DNA of 64,000 nt. Source: Lepas anatifera. Its lineage: Eukaryota; Arthropoda; Thecostraca; Lepadidae. How positions within the stretch are numbered: the stretch's first letter is position 1; the number at the start of each line of letters is the position of its first letter. Below the pieces are notes generated by a model. It made no database searches, was not told the origin of the DNA, and worked only from the letters and a program-made list of their open reading frames with translations. Position numbers and translations under genes: made by a program. Of this stretch, positions 12,640 to 26,200 are shown piece after piece. Location: contig JAOTON010001697.1 in assembly GCA_034440635.1 (NCBI GenBank), positions 348,501-412,500 on the forward strand. Reading direction: 5' to 3'.

Positions 12640-13430
12640 GGAGACCAAAGGGGTCCCACAAGCAAGGCAGGGGCCGACTGTAGCCACAGAAGGCCCAGGA
12701 AGACCACGGGGGGGGCATGAATGCTGGAAATAGGACACTAGCTTCGGCCACAGTATGTCTGCTATCGTGAGGGGCCCGGTCGCGAACACAGGTCCCCAGT
12801 GAACCACAGGCGCCCCGGAAGCATTTCAGGGGCCCCAGATAGCCACAGGAGGTCTGGGTGAACCGCAGGGAGCCAGGCTGTGGTCACAAAGGGCCCGGGT
12901 GGATTACAGGGGAATTCTCTGCAACGGCTGTGAATAGGGATCCGGCTTCGGTAGCAGTGGGCCCGGGGTAAGTCTGAGGGGCTTGGTCGCAGACTCTGAG
13001 GTTCCAAGTGGACAACAAGGGGCCTGGATGTATGTTAGGGTGCCCGGATAGCCACAGGAGGTTTAGGTCAACCGCCGGGAGCCCGGCTGTGGTCACAAAT
13101 GACCCGGGTGGATTACAGGGGAATTCTCTGCAACGGCTCAGAATAGGGGCCCGGCTGTGGTAGCAGTGGGCGCGGGATAATTCTAAGGAGTCCGGTTGCA
13201 AACTCGGAGGTTCAAAGTGGACTAAAAGGGGCCTGGACGCGGCATGTTAGGGAGCCCGGACAGCCACATAAGGCCCGGGTTAACCGCAGGGGCCGGCTGC
13301 AGCCACAGGGAGCCCGTGTGAAATACAGGGGAACGCTCTGCAACTGCTGAGAACAGGGGCTCGGCTTCGGCAGTGGGCCCGGGATAGCTCTGAGGGGCCC
13401 GGTCGTAGACTCAGATAATTTTAGTGGATC
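12640..13430. repeat. Minisatellite with about 210-bp higher-order period
   Basis: GGCCCGG/CCACAGG-rich units are arranged in three larger repeats. The landmark GAATTCTCTGCAACGGCT occurs at 12,912 and 13,121, and a diverged version at 13,331, so the period is about 209-210. It is followed at about 13,545-13,620 by a module (CAGTGCTTAAGGTCGGCC) that is related to the one after the array at 31.2 kb. Confidence 0.88.
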
Positions 13431-13832
13431 ACAAGTGGCCCGGTTACACTACATTTGGGTGGCGTTTGGATGGCGATTTGCGGGGCAAGGGTAGGTACAG
13501 TCGCAGCTGCCGGCCAACCCCCTTCGGGTGGAGGGGGCGGCGGCTGCAGTGGGGCGTTTCTTTTCAGTGCTTAAGGTCGGCCCAAGGGGGAGGGGCGATC
13601 GTCATCCCCCCACTTGGATTCGCCTCTGGCGTTGGCATGGGTGAAATGTCGCACTTTTATAGATAACTCCGCTATATTGAACTTACGGTCTTTATTCTGA
13701 CCTCGATTTATAAACCACGATAGAAGAAAACACAAGCTCATGACCAGGATAACTTTATAAGAAAAATCCGACACAAACATATTTCCATAAAAGTACAAAT
13801 ATATAGGTACGATCAGTCAAAGAACAGTACAA

Positions 13833-14208
13833 GGAGAAGTGGGACAGCAAGGGGAGAAGTCGGAAAACTTGTCCCAGTTCTCCCGACCCCGCCATTTTTT
13901 CAGAATTGCGATGACAACAAAATTAATACCCCTTTCGTTATTCAAAGCTGGTACAGATCGATGGAGAATACGACACCAGCTTCATTGGACCAAAATAGGC
14001 AACTTTTCGGTTGCACATTTAGCAGAAAATCCACTCAAGAAAACGTAAAAAATCACCTTTTTAAGGAACACTCACCTCCCGCTTCCAGCACCCAACGGAA
14101 AAGGAAGTTGACGACCTTACGATGGGCAGCGTATAGTAAGGGAATCAGCAAAATATTATCTTTTTGGCTTACTCGTGGATTTCATAATGAGTGTATCCCA
14201 CTTCTCCT
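13833..14208. mobile_element. Small element with GGAGAAGTGGGA inverted ends (tentative)
   Basis: The left end GGAGAAGTGGGACA at 13,833 and the right end TATCCCACTTCTCC ending at 14,208 are inverted copies. Related sequence (GAAGTGGGAAACATGGG) also occurs near 12,450. No target duplication was found. Confidence 0.35.
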
Positions 14209-14280
14209 GCGTCCCATGTTTCCCCACTCTCCTCTAAGCTTTCCAACAAACGCAACATACAGCTTCAGCATTTTTCGGGT

Positions 14281-17200
14281 GTAAAATGGCCAATTTAGGA
14301 TGTAGCGGCATTGTGCCCTCGGCACACTAAGTACAGGGTCGCCCGGTGCAGTCAACGGGCGCTTCTGTGGATCTAAGGGAGAGAGGGCGACCGCCTCTTA
14401 ACACCCGTTTGAATCCGTCCCTGCTTCCGAGTTGCGGCTCAGAGTGGTAGTCAGTCGCCTGGCATGGGCATAGAGAATGAAGGGGACGGGGAGCGCGGCT
14501 TCTCAACTCGCGAATCAGGGGACATCCCTAAAAATTAGGAACTCGATCTAGGTTTTTTAGAGTTTACTTCCTCTAAACAGCATGGACTTACAGAAATGAA
14601 AGTGTACATAAATGTAAAGTGTACCATGGTTAGCGTCAGAGACAGTCGGTGCTAAAAAGATATCGCCTTCCCCCGTTACCTGTCCGCCCCCAATGAAAAC
14701 TGCGTGGCGACGCCCCCGCCGTCTGGTCTGCAGTCGTTTCTCTGGGTTTGTTTTCCTGCATCTGCAGCCGTGATGAGCGGGGCGGCGGCGCTGCGCCTGG
14801 AGTCGGCTTCGACAGAGGCTGACGGTGCAGTGGTGACGGGGCGTCGGCTCCGACGGACGCTGACTGATGACTGGACTGTGACTGATGAGGGAGACGTTTC
14901 ACAGCGAGCGCCAGCAACGTCTTATCAACGCCATCGTCAAGCCGCCGGTACTTTACAAGCTCCAGGTCCAGCTCCAGTCATCCTGTTTGACTAAGCATTT
15001 TAACTGGAGGTGGAAGCTGTGCTCAAACAAGCACACTGGCGGTTACGTTTGCATGTGCCAGCAGGTCGGGGCAGGCCACGGAACAGAGTTGAGCACGATC
15101 TCAACTGACATCAACACGACCCAGCCTAAGTCCATGCCTATGCCTACACACAGAGAAAAAATGACTCCCATTCCTGGAGTGTCCCATTTGTCGCATGCTG
15201 TGAGTAGCTTCCGTGGAGTTAACTTAACCCTGGCGCAGGAAAAACTCCGTCCGCACTCTACAAAGAAGCCCCGCGTATCGTATCATGACGCCGGCCCGAT
15301 CTACCCACAGCGCGCTAAAAATCCACTGACGCGGGAAATGTCAGGGTAAAGCACCATGCGACTCTACGCTCACGCTCTTTAAAAACCGTCGTAATTCTTC
15401 ACGACTCTAGCGTGGCACTGCAGTGACGCTTTGATAACGCTGCAATGGCACCTTTCTTAGCACCTTGCAACCCCTTTGCAGCTCCGTTCAAGAATGGCTC
15501 TGATTCCCTTCTAACGCCCAGCTGACTCGTCTAATAAGCGTTTTGTACACCCTTCTTCTTTAGGTACACTTCGCTTATTACCAACTTTCTACACCTGCAT
15601 AATCTGGCTTGCTTTAAGGCACACCATGCATCACATCACGGTAAAACACGATATATCGCAAATAACACATTTATTTGCTTTGTAGAAAAAACATTTGTGA
15701 GCAGCTTCCGTCAAAAACGATCCCAACTTATGTCATCAGAGACCAGAAGTATGACTTCCTGCCATCGCAAATGGTCTTCATACCACTTGATGCTTATAGA
15801 CCCCAACCCCTCCCCTCCCCTAAAAAACAACGTTTGCGGCAGAATTCTGCCACATTTGACTATCACATTATCTTCCTTTTCCAGACAGAATATTTCAAGT
15901 GACCAAACATGATGTTCATACTGTGTTCATATCAAAACACTGTGTTCATATTCTTGCCGCTGTTCAGAATATCCTTTCATCATCCTGAAAATAATGTTCA
16001 GAACAACGCTACATAGTTTGTCATCCCATAGGACTCACCTAACGCGCAGCTTCCTCGATAGCCCGATCTTGCTTTTGGGCCTCGGGCTCCCACAGGGGTT
16101 TCGATGCCAAGGGCATACCGGGCTAGGAATAGCCACGTTCCCCGGCAGAGGCCGTATCTTTGAAAGTAAGCGAAGAACGCGACAACCCAGAACAGAAGGG
16201 CTTCGTCTCCTGTTTCACAGTTCACAATGGTGTTTCCCTCGACCACGACACGTGGGCCGTGCTCTTTGTATTCACGTATGCTGGCATCTCATCCTTGACA
16301 TATGCCTGGCCCCCTTCGTTCAGCAGCCACGGTGACATCCTCAGTGCGGCTTCTGAAATGGTAGCACAATTGAATTATACCTACTACGTCAGTTATAAAA
16401 GGTACCCTACACAGGTAATGGACTTTCACACTAGTACCTATATTTTTCAAAACGATGTTGACCAGAGGTGAGCGCCACTGCCAAATTTGTGAAAAAAACT
16501 ACCCCTATTTCCGCTACCTTGGCTTGTTGAAATCACTACCGCTACTCCATCGATTTTCTGAAACTGCGAAACCGATACTCGCTTCACTGAATTTGTTATT
16601 TCTTTTCTTATAAGGCGATTCCAAACTGCTGTCCCAAATTTGTTTTGTTGTTCATTTGAACTAAATAGTAGAAAAAACTGCGCTTAAATTTTATATTGCA
16701 ACATAATTTGAACGTTCTATTGAAAGCTATTTATACAGGATCGTACAATATGTGCATCATTAAATCTGTTTGTTTTTTTCCGGCGGATAGAATATATTTA
16801 TCTTTTGGACGGACTAGGGGGAGCTGAAAAGATTCAATAGTCTATTCCAACACGTTTAGAAAATGATGAGGGGTATAGGATAAGTCAGTCCCATCCCTTC
16901 CTGACAGGATCGAGTTAAGAAAACCACAAATGCCGAAGCATCCCCTGGTCTAAAATAATATTCAGGGGATGGTGGATGACGCTTACGTTTCAGCGGCATA
17001 TCAAATTTAGAAGCAAAAATCTCCATCGTTAGCAAGGACAGACAGGTAGGTAAAAGAAAGGGCCAACCAGTAGCGCAAAATTTCGTATTTGATTATCACC
17101 AAAGGCAGTCAAAAGAGAATCCACTCCGATTTTAAGAAAATTGTAAGTTGAAAACAATCAACACATGTCTCACCTCTTTATTCCTTTCGTCCACCATGAG

Positions 17201-18062
17201 CAGTAGAAAACCACAATTTTCCTGCCACGCTCTTCGCTGTTTGCAATGACAACTGACGACTAAAAAATGGCGTCGTTTTGGCGCGCGCGTCCTGCGCAGT
17301 GCACCACGATGACACCGACAAAACACCGGAGGAGAGCGCGCACGAGCTGTGTTGACGCTTCTGTGATGCTGATAGAAACAAGAAGGTGTATTGGGAGTGT
17401 CATTGCAACTGGATGACGCCACCTTTACTCCATCAACACTCCTTGGGCGCTGACATGATCTTTCAATATTAGAGGAGGCGTCAAGTCGGTGTGAGTTGAG
17501 CCTGAAGTAACGCTTTCATGATATGAAAAAACTCGCCGAAAAATAATCGACGTGTTTTCACACGAGAGATTCTGCGTTTCACTGGTGTTCCATGGCAGTA
17601 GTCTTGAGTAACCATGGTGCGAATAAAGCGTTAAGGGGGAATTACACCGAATAGCAGCGTCAAAATTTTTCTCTGTGTATGTAACGTGGGCCTATGCCTT
17701 ACCCGGCCATGAAATTTTAGAGCGGGCTTGATATCAAATATAATTAATTCATCGTTTTAAGTTGATACCGAACCTTGTCTCACAGGAGTAATTTATTGGC
17801 ATAGAAACGATCAAATGCTTTAAGTGGTTTAATAACATGTTTCACCTTCGCGTGAAAGCGTTCATGGAGCAAACGATGAACAAGGATCTTGAGCGATATT
17901 TCCATAGCAAAAATGCCAGCCAAATGCCAACCAAAGTCCAGGCCCACCCAGAACCCATCGGATTCCCACGGATTCAGGCCTAGCCCTCACTCATGTGGGC
18001 TACCCTATCGGTAGTTCACTGCTGTGATATGGGATACATAACCCGCTCATGGCGGACCCTGC
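14281..18062. other. No supported gene in this 3.8-kb stretch
   Basis: The longest frames (14,885-15,349 plus, 14,704-14,994 plus, 15,994-16,335 plus, 17,132-17,422 minus) have no recognisable motifs or convincing splice context. A GC-rich patch at 14,700-14,900 and another at 17,270-17,350 are noted. The rest is AT-rich. Confidence 0.45.
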
Positions 18063-19242
18063 CACGGAAGCAGGGGCGCAGCCAGAGCTTTGGTATGGGG
18101 GGGCACACCAACTTTGAGGGGCACCTCGGGGAAAAAGGGCACTTTTTAACGTAACCTAAAAAACTTGCTATATATTTGTTTATATCATTTTTTGGGCATC
18201 TTTGGTTCAATAAGAATGCAAATAAATCATTGACGGAGAAGGCAAACGCGATTAAAACCGAAAAAAGGAAAAAAATCTCAAAATATCATGGAAGTAGCCA
18301 AAACACTACTGTTTCGGATAGATTTAAGGACAAATCAGCCAACTCATCATGCAAGTACTTAACATCAGAGAAATCAGCGGAGCATGTGATATCTGTTACA
18401 ATGTGCAGGTTAAGGCATATTGGAGTCGAAAACTCATTTGTTATGCCCACTGGTTTTGTCGTGACGAGTGAGCCCTGGCTGAACGCGGATTAAGTTCCTT
18501 GCCTCCCACAATCGCCGTGGGACGAGGAGTGGCATGAGGACTTTGGAAGATTAAAATTTGTGCTGCCGGAATAACTTGGGAGATAACTTTTGAACGCGTT
18601 TATTAAGTTCCATATTCTCAGGGATCGGTCCCAGTTAAGACTAAATAAAAGGTAAACAGGCTGGTGGTTTGGATGGGGATGGTGTGACAGGGCTGAAAAT
18701 TGCGAAAACTAGTTCTTCATTTAAATTAATTATTAGAAATCCTGGTTTAGGGGACTGTGCTCTGAGCTCAGGGGCACATGCCTTCTTATCATCCCTTCCC
18801 AGAATCCACCAGTATAATAAGCAATTTATATAACCAGGGGTGCCTAGGTATCACAAGCCGTTTTAGAGATTCTTCATTCCTCGTCAGCTCAGTTTTACAA
18901 GGGAAGTTTCCATTGTGTTCTTATTCCCCATCAATTCAAGACCAGCTCTGGGGCCCCTAAGTGTGGATCAGAGGCCTCCAGAGCAGCTTCCCCCATCCCC
19001 CAGTTGTGCCTCCAGGGACTAGACTAGCTCAGTGACCCCGCCCCGAGATGATGGGAGTTGGTCTTGTGTTCTTATTATCTGTCTATTCAAGATCACCTCA
19101 GGGGCCCCTGATGTAACTAAGGGCCACAGAGCAGCTCATGCTTCACCCAGGGACTAGACTAGCTCATTGGTCCCAGAGATGAGGTCAACAGACTAGCTCA
19201 ATGGGCCACAGATAGGCTTAAAGACCTTAAACCAGTAGGGCC

Positions 19243-20277
19243 TTAACCCGCGCCCCACCGGGGGTCCGGCGCCACCTTCGCCCCACCGGGGGGCCATCGA
19301 TGGCCCCCCTCTAACTCCGAAAATATGGGCGTTAGCGCAAATCTGCAAAGTGCAATAGAAAGCTCGTGTGAATTCAGTAAGAAATTACTTCGCATGTTTT
19401 AGTGCTCAGGTCAATGGTTTGACCTCCAGAGGTCAAATTAGGTCAAGATCGGCTATTTTCACTCAAATATGCAATGATTAAGCAAACTGGGCATAACTCT
19501 TATGTCATTAGAGCTATTGAGGCCTGGTAAAGTACATTTGATAGCAAATTGCCAGTACTTTTTCCGCTATGTGGAACGTAAAGACCTCCCGCCAGTGGTT
19601 TGACCGCCAGAGGTCACCTCGTGACCTAATATGACCTGAGGTCACGAAAGGTCAAAAAGTGACCTTGCCGTATATCAAATGAAAGCCAGTGACGAGACAA
19701 ACACGATAGTGTTTGTTTCACCGCTCTAGCTCAATTAGGTCAAAAGTTATTGTCAAAATACTGTTTTTGACCTCTAGTGACCTTGGATGACCTTGGAAAA
19801 GTCAAAGGGCAAATATGACCCCTGGGATCCGTGAAAGGGTGTCCAAAAACGTTGTTCTGAGCAGTCTGAGTATTTGCAATCATTTTTGTGGCTTTTATAT
19901 CATGAAATAGCTTTTCCCCATGCTTTTCCAATGGGAGAGGTCGCCTCGTGACCTGACCTCAGGGCACGAAATCGAAAAATCCCGGATATACACCTTGTAG
20001 ACCCTAGAGAGGTCATGAAGTGTAGGAAGTTTCAAATCTATCGACTTTGAAATGTAGCTCTTACAGAGCTCTAAAGGTGAAGTGAGGTGACCTTGGTTGA
20101 CCTCGTCTGGTGACCTGACTTTGGGTGACCCGGGGTAAAAAAATTCAGGGATGAGGGGAAAATGATGCAGTGAGAGGTAGAGCCCTCAACCGCGGTGCTG
20201 CGCCACGTCGTTTTTCTGCTATCCCGGAAAAACCTTAGGGGAGGCCATCGATGGCCCCCCGGTGGGGCGAGGGTTAA
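19243..20277. mobile_element. TTAA-bounded element B (1,035 bp), nested in the hAT-like element
   Basis: The left end is TTAA-CCCGCGCCCCACCGGG. The right end, inverted, is TTAA-CCCTCGCCCCACCGGG. A palindromic GGGGGGCCATCGATGGCC is near each end. TTAA on both sides plus CCC at the ends is the piggyBac arrangement. The interior is full of GGTCA/TGACC hexamers (GACCTCCAGAGGTCAAATTA, TGACCTGAGGTCACGAAAGG). It interrupts the satellite array, so it inserted after the array formed. Confidence 0.87.
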
Positions 20278-23219
20278 ACCAGTTCAAGAAGCCCCAGAAC
20301 AGTTTAAGGCGCCAGATCACCTCAGGGGGCCTCAAGCCAACTTAAGGGGCTCTCACAAGCTCAGCGCCCAGACCAGCTCAGGGTACCCTCAGAACCTAGA
20401 TCCGCTCTTGAGCCCCAGATCAGCTCTTGGGGCCCCAGGTCAGTTCAGGAGCCTCAAGTCAGGTCAGGGGACAAGATCAGGTCAGGGCCACTAAATCAGC
20501 TCAGTGATCCCTAACCAGCTCGGGGCCCAATCAGTTCAAAAGCCTCAGAGCTGCTCAGGGGACACCAGATCAGCCCATAGGGCACCAGATCAGCCTCGAG
20601 GACAAACAATCAGATCAGTGGTCCCCGACCAGCTCGGGGTCCAGATCAGCTCGGGAATACCAGATCAAGTCAGAAGGCACTTTATCAGCTCAGGAGCCCC
20701 ATACCATCTCAGGGGCCCTCACCAGCCCCTGTGGGCCCAGCTCAGCTCAGGGCCTGGGAGCTGCTCAGGAAATCACGTTATCAACCCAGGAGGCCCGGGA
20801 CAGCTTAAAGGGCACCATATTAGCCATGGGGCACCAGACTAGCTCAGAGGGAATAAGATGGGCTCAAGAGACACACTGATGACTTAGCAGGCACCAGATC
20901 GACTCAGGGGGCATTAGTTAAGTTCAGAAGGCAGTATATCTGCTCAGGGTGCACCAGATCGATCAGCGCAGGGGGGCAAGTTCAAGTCAGGGGCACTAAA
21001 TCAGCTCAGGGATCCCTCACCAGCTCGGGGCCCAATCAGTTCAAAAGCCCCAGAGCTGTTCAGGGGACACCAGATGCCCATAGGGCACCAGATCAGCTTC
21101 GGGAACAAACAATCAGATCAGTGGTCCCGGACCAGCTCGGGAATACCAGATCAAGTCAGGAGGCACTTAATCAGTTCAGGAGCCCCATACCATCTCAGGG
21201 GCCCTCATCAGCCTCTGTGGGCCCAGATCAGCTCAGGGCTTTAGAGCTGCTCATGAAAACACGTAAGGAGGCCCAGCTCAGCTTAAAGGGCACCATATTA
21301 GCTCAGGGGGCACCAGACTAGCTCAGAGGGCATCAGATGGGCTTAGGAGGCACCAGATCGACTCAGGGGCATTAGTGCAGCTCAGGTGGCACCAGATCGT
21401 TCCGCTCGGAGGCCAGATCAGCTCCCAGCCCCCCAGACTATTGCAGGAGCCTAATTCAGCTCAGGGAGCAACATAACAGCTCAGGGGAAACAAGGTGGGC
21501 TCAGGGCCCACCTTGTTTCCCCTTCACCTGGCCCTTCACCTTGTTTCCTAAGGGGACATCAGTAATCAGCTGAGGGGGCACCTAATCAGCTGAAGAGGAG
21601 ACAGAATCAACTTGGGGAGGCATGAGATCAGCTCGGGGGCCCAGATCTGCTCAAGGGGCACTAAATCAGCTATAAGGGCACCAAGCAAGCTCGGAAGCAT
21701 TAGAATAACTCAGAGGGCATTATATAGGTTCAGGAGGCACAATTATTTGCTCAGTAGGGCACTCGATTGACTCAGTGGCACCAGATCAGCTTAGAGGGCA
21801 AGTAATCAGCTCAAGGGGTCAAGACCAGCTGAGAGGCCACGAGATGAGCTTAAGGAGCACCAGATTAGCTTCACCCGTACGATTATTGGCGACGATGAGG
21901 CATTAGCTGGATACATATTAGGTGCTCATACTCTTCGCGGGTGCTTGGAAAGGCGACAGAATGCCCTAGCTGACCGAAAAAGGTATTACGTTGTTCAAAA
22001 ATAGTCTCAATCGCTACATGCAGTCCAGTTACATCTAGGTTCAACGGCGTAGGGCACTAAATTTCGAGCGGCACGGCCCAAATTGGGTACACCACCTGGC
22101 AATCAAAAGGGCACCCCGGCAGTGATGGAAGGCACGTGCCCCATGTGCCCCCCTGGACAGTAGATCAACTCCGGGAGGCATTAAATAAGCTCAGGGGGCC
22201 CGGATCAGCTTAAGGGGCACTAAAACAGCTAAAAGGACACCAGGCAAGCTCGGAGGCTTCAAACTAACTCAGAGAGTATTATATAGGTTCAGAAGGCACA
22301 CTTATTTTCTCAGGGGCACCAGATTGACTACGAGGGCACCAGATCAGCTCAGAGGGCACATGATCAGCTCCAGGGGGCACCAGATGAGCTCCGCCCGTAC
22401 GATTATTGGCGACGATGAGGCATTATCTGGAAACGGATTACGTGCCTATACTCTTCCCGGGTGGTTGGAAAGGCGACAGAATGCCCTAGCTGACCAGAAA
22501 GGCACTTAATTGTCAAACAATAGTTGAAATTGCTAAATGCAGTCTAGTGCCATCTAGGTTCAATGACGTAGGGCACTAAATTTCGAGCGGCACGGCCCAA
22601 AGGGGGTACACCACCTGAAAATCAAAAGGGCACCCCGCACCGAGGGGGGCACGTGCCCCCTGTGCTCCCTGGCTGCGGCCCTGGACAGTAGATAAACTAC
22701 GGGAGGGCACTAAAATAGCTAATAGGGCACCAGGCAAGCTCGGAGGCATCAGACTAACTCAGAGAGCATTATATAGGTTCAGAAGGCACAATTATTTTCT
22801 CAGGGGGGCACCAGATTGACTACGAGGGCATCAGATAAGCTCAGAGGGCACATGATCAGCTCCAAGGGCCAAGACCAGCGCTCAGGGGGCACCAGATGAG
22901 CTCAAGGGGCACCAGATGAGCTCCGCCCGTACGATTATTGGCGACGATGAGGCATTATCTGGAAACGGATTACGTGCCTATGCTCTTCCCGGGTGCTTGG
23001 AAAGGCGATAGAATGCCCTAGCTGACCAAAAAGGCACTTAATTGTCAAACAATAGTTTAAATCACTAAATGCAGTCTAGTTCCATCTAGGCTCAACGGCG
23101 TAGGGCACTAAATTTCGAGCGGCACGGCCCAAAGAGGGTACACCACCTGGCAATCAAAAGGGCACCCCGGAACCGATGGGGGGCACGTGCCCCCTGTGCC
23201 CCCCCTGGCTGCGCCCCTG
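20278..23219. repeat. AGATCAGCTCAGGGGGCACC array with three 285-bp modules
   Basis: Diverged roughly 18- to 30-base units. Segments around 20,460-20,700 and 20,985-21,200 are near-duplicates (GGGCACCAGATCAGC, GGAATACCAGATCAAGTCAG). Modules beginning GTACGATTATTGGCGACGAT occur at 21,877, 22,397 and 22,929, each ending in or near GGGGGCACGTGCCCCCTG. The last module ends in the transposon terminus. Confidence 0.88.
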
Positions 23220-23227
23220 CACGGAAG

Positions 23228-26200
23228 CCGACCCGGCTCGTCCAGGAGCGGCGGCGGTAGAACTGGAGGGAAGGGGCTGACGGCCGGGCCGACAATTACG
23301 CCAGCGTCGGCAGTGGCAGATAGGCATCGCTGGTGTCCCGTCCGGCGCGGCGGCGGAAAACGGCGGCAAACAGCGCCGCGGCGCAGCTCAAAGGCGGCGC
23401 GGCGGCGGCAAAATGTGGCGCCGCGACAGCTACCCGACGCCGAGAGAAAAAAGAGATCGGCCTTGATGATTACTCAGGATGAGATCGCGAATGGCATTGG
23501 CACAGTGAGATAGCTAGACTTGACTCATGCGTGTACTGCGCAGCAGTAGAGCTGATTATGAAGCAGGGCTGTCCGGCAGTGACTGTGTGCGTAGTTGGGG
23601 ATTTAGAACGCACCGACAGTTCCCGTCACGTGGCACCGCCAACTCTTCCTGCCGGAAGTTAGCTCAAGGGTGGCCGGCGCGTGCAATTCAGCTGAAGTCG
23701 TGCCGCCTCGACAGCAGGCGCCTCGTGTCCGGCTCTTCATCTCTACCGCCACTGATTCTCCTTGTGAGCTATGGCCAAGCCGCCGAGAGTGCGCTAAAAC
23801 CTCAATACGCACACTAATTCTTCCTGTCACTCGTGTTTTACCTGACCACTTACCATAACTCTCCACGACTGACCTTCCCCTCTACAGACAGTAGTCTTAG
23901 CTACAGACAGGCTCCCGGACTTCTCGGCTCCAGCCTCCCGACGTAGCACTGAAACAGGACCGTACAAAAATACATGTATTGGGCGGGGGCCGGTGCTCAG
24001 AGCAGCGGCCGCCCACACCCGCCCACAATACTGAACACGGACTGACACGCACCGCCCGGTCACGGCGTTATCTGGGTACAAAACCCATCGCTGGCTGCCT
24101 TTTCTCACCGCAGCGCACCTGCAGCGGAGAGAACAAAACGGAGGTGCACGGACAGTGGGCCGGCAGAGGCGGCAGGAGCCACGCTGTTCTGTCCAGGACC
24201 AGAGGCGGATCTCAACGAGACGTTTGGAGGGGGGCGGGGGGCAGCCCGAGTAAAATCATCGAAAACAGTGTTTTAGGAAAAATCGGCCAAAATCAGCTAA
24301 AATAGGGAATAGTTTGACCGCTTTGGGAAAAATATGAATTTCTGCCCTTGAATAGCTCGGATCATAGCGAATGTTCCACGATACCACGGTGGATCCAAGG
24401 GGAGGAGAGGGGAGACACTTTGCCCCCAAATCATCCATTTTCGCTGATTTTCCTATAACGAACGTTTTCACGGTTTTGACCCTGTTGCCCCCCACTCCCA
24501 GCCATCGGCCCAAATCCGATACTGCACGGTATTAAAATGATGTTAGAAAACGGCGAAGAAACCATTATCATGTCCCAGGAAGTAAAAATGCGAATCTCAC
24601 GCAGCATCATAAATTAAAAATGAAAACAGATCAGCGACCTAAAGCTAGTCACCATTCAGCGGAATCCTCAGAGACGGCGTCACGCGAGCGACGACGGCGG
24701 CAGACGGCAGACAGCCTGAGCGTTGGCCACCGCATCCCACACCGGCAGACACCGTGGGCTGGGGATCATGTCCAGGGAGCGCCTTCGACGGCACTGGGTC
24801 CCGGTGGGAGTGGACGCTTCCCAGCGTGCCGGGCGGTCACACGGCGGCCGTCTGCAGTCCCCAGCTGGTAGGAATGCTCTGTTATCAAACTGTGACCACT
24901 GCAGCCGAGCGGAGACAACCACCGTCCGCAAGGTAGTGGCGAAAAAGGAGTACAGGCAACACAAATTGGACCACGACTTGGTTCCAAGGTCACTGGAATT
25001 GTGTAACAGAAATCCTGGATAGGAATGCATGAGCTGTTTTCCAGTTGTCTCTAGGAGACTCACAACAAAACATTTATCACAAAATAACTGCCGCCAGAAC
25101 TGAAGAGCGAGCGTGTTCGGGGGAATCGAATAACCCCTAACATGGAAGCGACTCCCGGTGGTTAAGCATTAGTTAGTGTAAAGCGGCTGAGAGAAATGCG
25201 CGAGATTAACTTGGTCAATACTTGGACCCCCGGGAGGGATGCACCGGATATACTTTCAGGCCTCCAGACCGCATATCGAATGTTTTCAACACGTTGAACC
25301 CCCCCCCGCCCCACTCCTCGGCACGAAAAAGATTTCCTTCCAAAAACCATACATTTGTGGTAGAGAATATCATCTTCCAGACCTACTACCAAATTATTGG
25401 TACTATTTTGGTACTATTGATTCCAATCCCAAACTCGGAGTTCCTAGACCAAGCACGCGCGAGAAAATATTATATTGGTATAAACATTTTTGACACGGTA
25501 AATGTTATCTCAATGATTTAAGGAAGCTTCAGATGGAAAAACAAAGTGAATCACTCCATCTGAAATGTGGGGTCAACGCATGTATGCTTAAACATGAGCT
25601 AGGTCTAATTCTGTCTATCAGAGCCGTTCCAAACCGCTCACTTTAAGATATCTGAGACCGCTTTTTGCCTGCATCCATGCAGTACTATGGACACAATTGG
25701 ACAATTTGGCAAAACCCAATTACGCTCCAAGCTTGGGCTACATTGAGAGGGTCTTTTTACCGCCACCGGTGCACCCAGCTCTAATGGATCCTCTGTCATA
25801 TTGCTGAGTCGACTCTTCATTTCAAAACGTCTCCTTCGCTTTCCCCTCATCAAGTTTAGAAAAAAACGTACCCACTGCCTAATTCATGGATAAAGCTAAC
25901 TGGACATTTCAGACAGTTTGAGCGACGCATTTGTCACGCAAAGAAAAAAACTGGAAACATGGCTTGGTGAAGTAGCACAACAGTCGTGTCCTCCCATACT
26001 CGTTTAAAACTGTGATCTTATAGAGAATGGTGTTCACTAGATCGGCCCTAATACAAAAGCTTGCGCTAAATAATTTTCTATATCCGGTGCATCCCTTATA
26101 ATTACAGCAGATAAAAGTGCCTCCCAAAAAATCAACCGTCAAAACATCAAAACCAGTGCGGCTCCCTTCTCAACAAAACACGAGTTTACTCTAAACAAAT

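Larger units (their letters stand above)
18063..23227. mobile_element. Complete 5.1-kb hAT-like non-autonomous transposon with satellite cargo
   Basis: The element spans 18,071-23,219. The left end CAGGGGCGCAGCCAG and the right end CTGGCTGCGCCCCTG are perfect 15-bp inverted repeats. The flanks are the identical 8-mer CACGGAAG (18,063-18,070 and 23,220-23,227), the hAT-type target duplication. Internally there is about 680 bp of AT-rich sequence, a degenerate AGATCAGCTCAGGGGGCACC array (18.75-23.2 kb) and three copies of a roughly 285-bp conserved module. A TTAA-bounded element (19,243-20,277) splits it. No transposase is recognisable. The right end of a sibling copy is at 1-724. Confidence 0.9.

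Noticed and set aside
14885..15349. 154-codon plus-strand open frame
   Set aside because: No motif, no splice context and overlapping frames of similar length. It could be chance in GC-moderate DNA.
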